A DNA stretch of 5,452 nt from Sulfurovum sp. (GTDB lineage Bacteria > Campylobacterota > Campylobacteria > Campylobacterales > Sulfurovaceae). Within the stretch, counting starts at the first letter, position 1; every line of letters begins with the position of its first letter. Of this stretch, positions 4,782 to 5,452 are shown piece after piece. The notes beneath the pieces were generated by a model. That model did not search any database. It was not told where the DNA came from and saw nothing but the letters and a program-made list of their open reading frames with translations. The stretch lies in assembly GCA_021159425.1 (NCBI GenBank), contig JAGGRU010000329.1, positions 1-5,452 of the forward strand, given 5' to 3'. The position numbers and the translations under genes are program-made.

Positions 4782-5452
4782 ATGATTTTAATAGCAGGAC
4801 CATGTGTTTTAGAGAGTAGAGATAACGTGATGCGCATTGCAGAATCTCTCGGTAAATACCATGAAGATTGTACAAAAGAGTTCTATTTTAAAGCGAGTTT
4901 TGATAAAGCAAACCGTACAAGCCTGGACAGTTTCAGAGGTCCGGGTTTGGAAGAGGGTCTTAAGATGCTGCAGGAAGTGAAAGATCTTTTCGGATATAAG
5001 ATCTTAACAGATGTACATGACTATACGCAGCCTGCAGCGGTGGCTGAAGTTGCTGATGTACTGCAAATACCTGCATTTTTATCTCGTCAAACAGACTTGC
5101 TTGTAGCCGCTGCAAAAACACCTGCGGTTGTCAATATTAAAAAAGGTCAATTCCTGGCACCTGCCGCAATGGAACACTCTGTAGCTAAAGTGCTTAAAAC
5201 ACGTGGTTTTGATGGTGCTGTTACTTATGAAAATGCTGAGAAATACAATGTATGGCTCACAGAGCGAGGCTCAAGTTTCGGCTATGGTAATTTAGTGGTC
5301 GACATGCGTGGTCTTAAAACCATGAGAGAATTTGCACCGGTCATATTTGATGCAACACACTCTGTGCAAATGCCTGCATCAGGCGGCAGCTCTTCAGGTG
5401 GGGACTCCTCTTTTGTACCGTATCTTTCACGTGCAGCAGCGGCAGTTGGTGT
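4782..5452 (+). CDS. kdsA: 3-deoxy-8-phosphooctulonate synthase (KDO-8-phosphate synthase), 5' part
   Basis: KdsA condenses phosphoenolpyruvate with D-arabinose 5-phosphate to Kdo-8-phosphate, the first committed carbon-chain step to Kdo for the lipid A inner core, in the cytoplasm. The window holds 223 codons plus two bases; full family members have about 270-285 residues, so roughly 50 are missing beyond the edge. Visible signatures of the TIM-barrel family are AGPCVLES (5-12), KASFDKANR (37-45), [11 protein letters not shown] (51-61), TDVH (76-79), [12 protein letters not shown] (95-106), NIKKGQF (118-124), [16 protein letters not shown] (161-176) and [11 protein letters not shown] (188-198). 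Cys8 and His193 correspond to the first two metal ligands of metal-dependent KDO8P synthases such as that of Aquifex; E. coli has Asn in place of the Cys. The other two ligands, Glu and Asp, would lie past the window. The start is fixed by AAGGA 5 nt upstream and by the Campylobacter-like MILIAGPC beginning. Confidence 0.97.
   Translation, partial: MILIAGPCVLESRDNVMRIAESLGKYHEDCTKEFYFKASFDKANRTSLDSFRGPGLEEGLKMLQEVKDLFGYKILTDVHDYTQPAAVAEVADVLQIPAFLSRQTDLLVAAAKTPAVVNIKKGQFLAPAAMEHSVAKVLKTRGFDGAVTYENAEKYNVWLTERGSSFGYGNLVVDMRGLKTMREFAPVIFDATHSVQMPASGGSSSGGDSSFVPYLSRAAAAVG

Noticed and set aside
4642..4875. Minus-strand 77-codon frame over the end of the EamA gene and the start of kdsA
   Set aside because: It overlaps two well-supported genes and a repeat pair, and the product resembles nothing.

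Overview
This window looks like chromosomal DNA of a Campylobacterota (epsilonproteobacterial) species, probably a Sulfurovum- or Sulfurimonas-like lineage. Four things point that way: Der has the GRVN form of its second P-loop and an acidic linker, as I remember in Helicobacter Der. KdsA starts directly at MILIAGPC, as in Campylobacter. The DNA is AT-rich, and the promoter-like sites have a good -10 but no clear -35. The assignment comes from recognising the proteins, not from a search.

Layout from left to right: der (74-1480, minus strand, two-domain ribosome-assembly GTPase) lies downstream of an MscS-type mechanosensitive channel gene (1591-2784, minus). A 65-bp divergent region follows, then a secreted DUF3108-family protein (2850-3590, plus), a ten-helix EamA/DMT transporter (3783-4679, plus) and the 5' part of kdsA (from 4782, plus, cut by the window edge). 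The genes do not form one obvious pathway. Der serves 50S assembly, MscS hypo-osmotic release, and KdsA the Kdo (lipid A core) pathway. The DUF3108 protein and the transporter have no assigned substrate.

The unusual content lies in the intergenic DNA. Three of the four gaps between genes, plus the 3' end of der, carry small palindromic units built like REP sequences, mostly as head-on pairs (BIME-like). Family 1 has a GTAG foot followed by GGTCGGT-TT-ACCGACC. It occurs as a perfect inverted pair at 1500-1576, a diverged pair at 4692-4764, and a long-loop single unit at 33-77 whose GTAG supplies the der stop codon. Family 2 has a TTCCCA...TGGGAA hairpin flanked by TGCAT and CTTG, and forms a 33-bp-arm inverted pair at 3654-3768 just before the transporter. 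In both families the differences between copies include paired, compensatory changes inside the small hairpins, so the folded structure seems to be what is conserved. No RAYT (REP-associated tyrosine transposase) gene lies in the window; one would be expected elsewhere in the genome.

I see no tRNA, rRNA, CRISPR array, insertion-sequence gene or defence system. The protein-coding part is ordinary; the hairpin-repeat architecture is the part that deserves follow-up.
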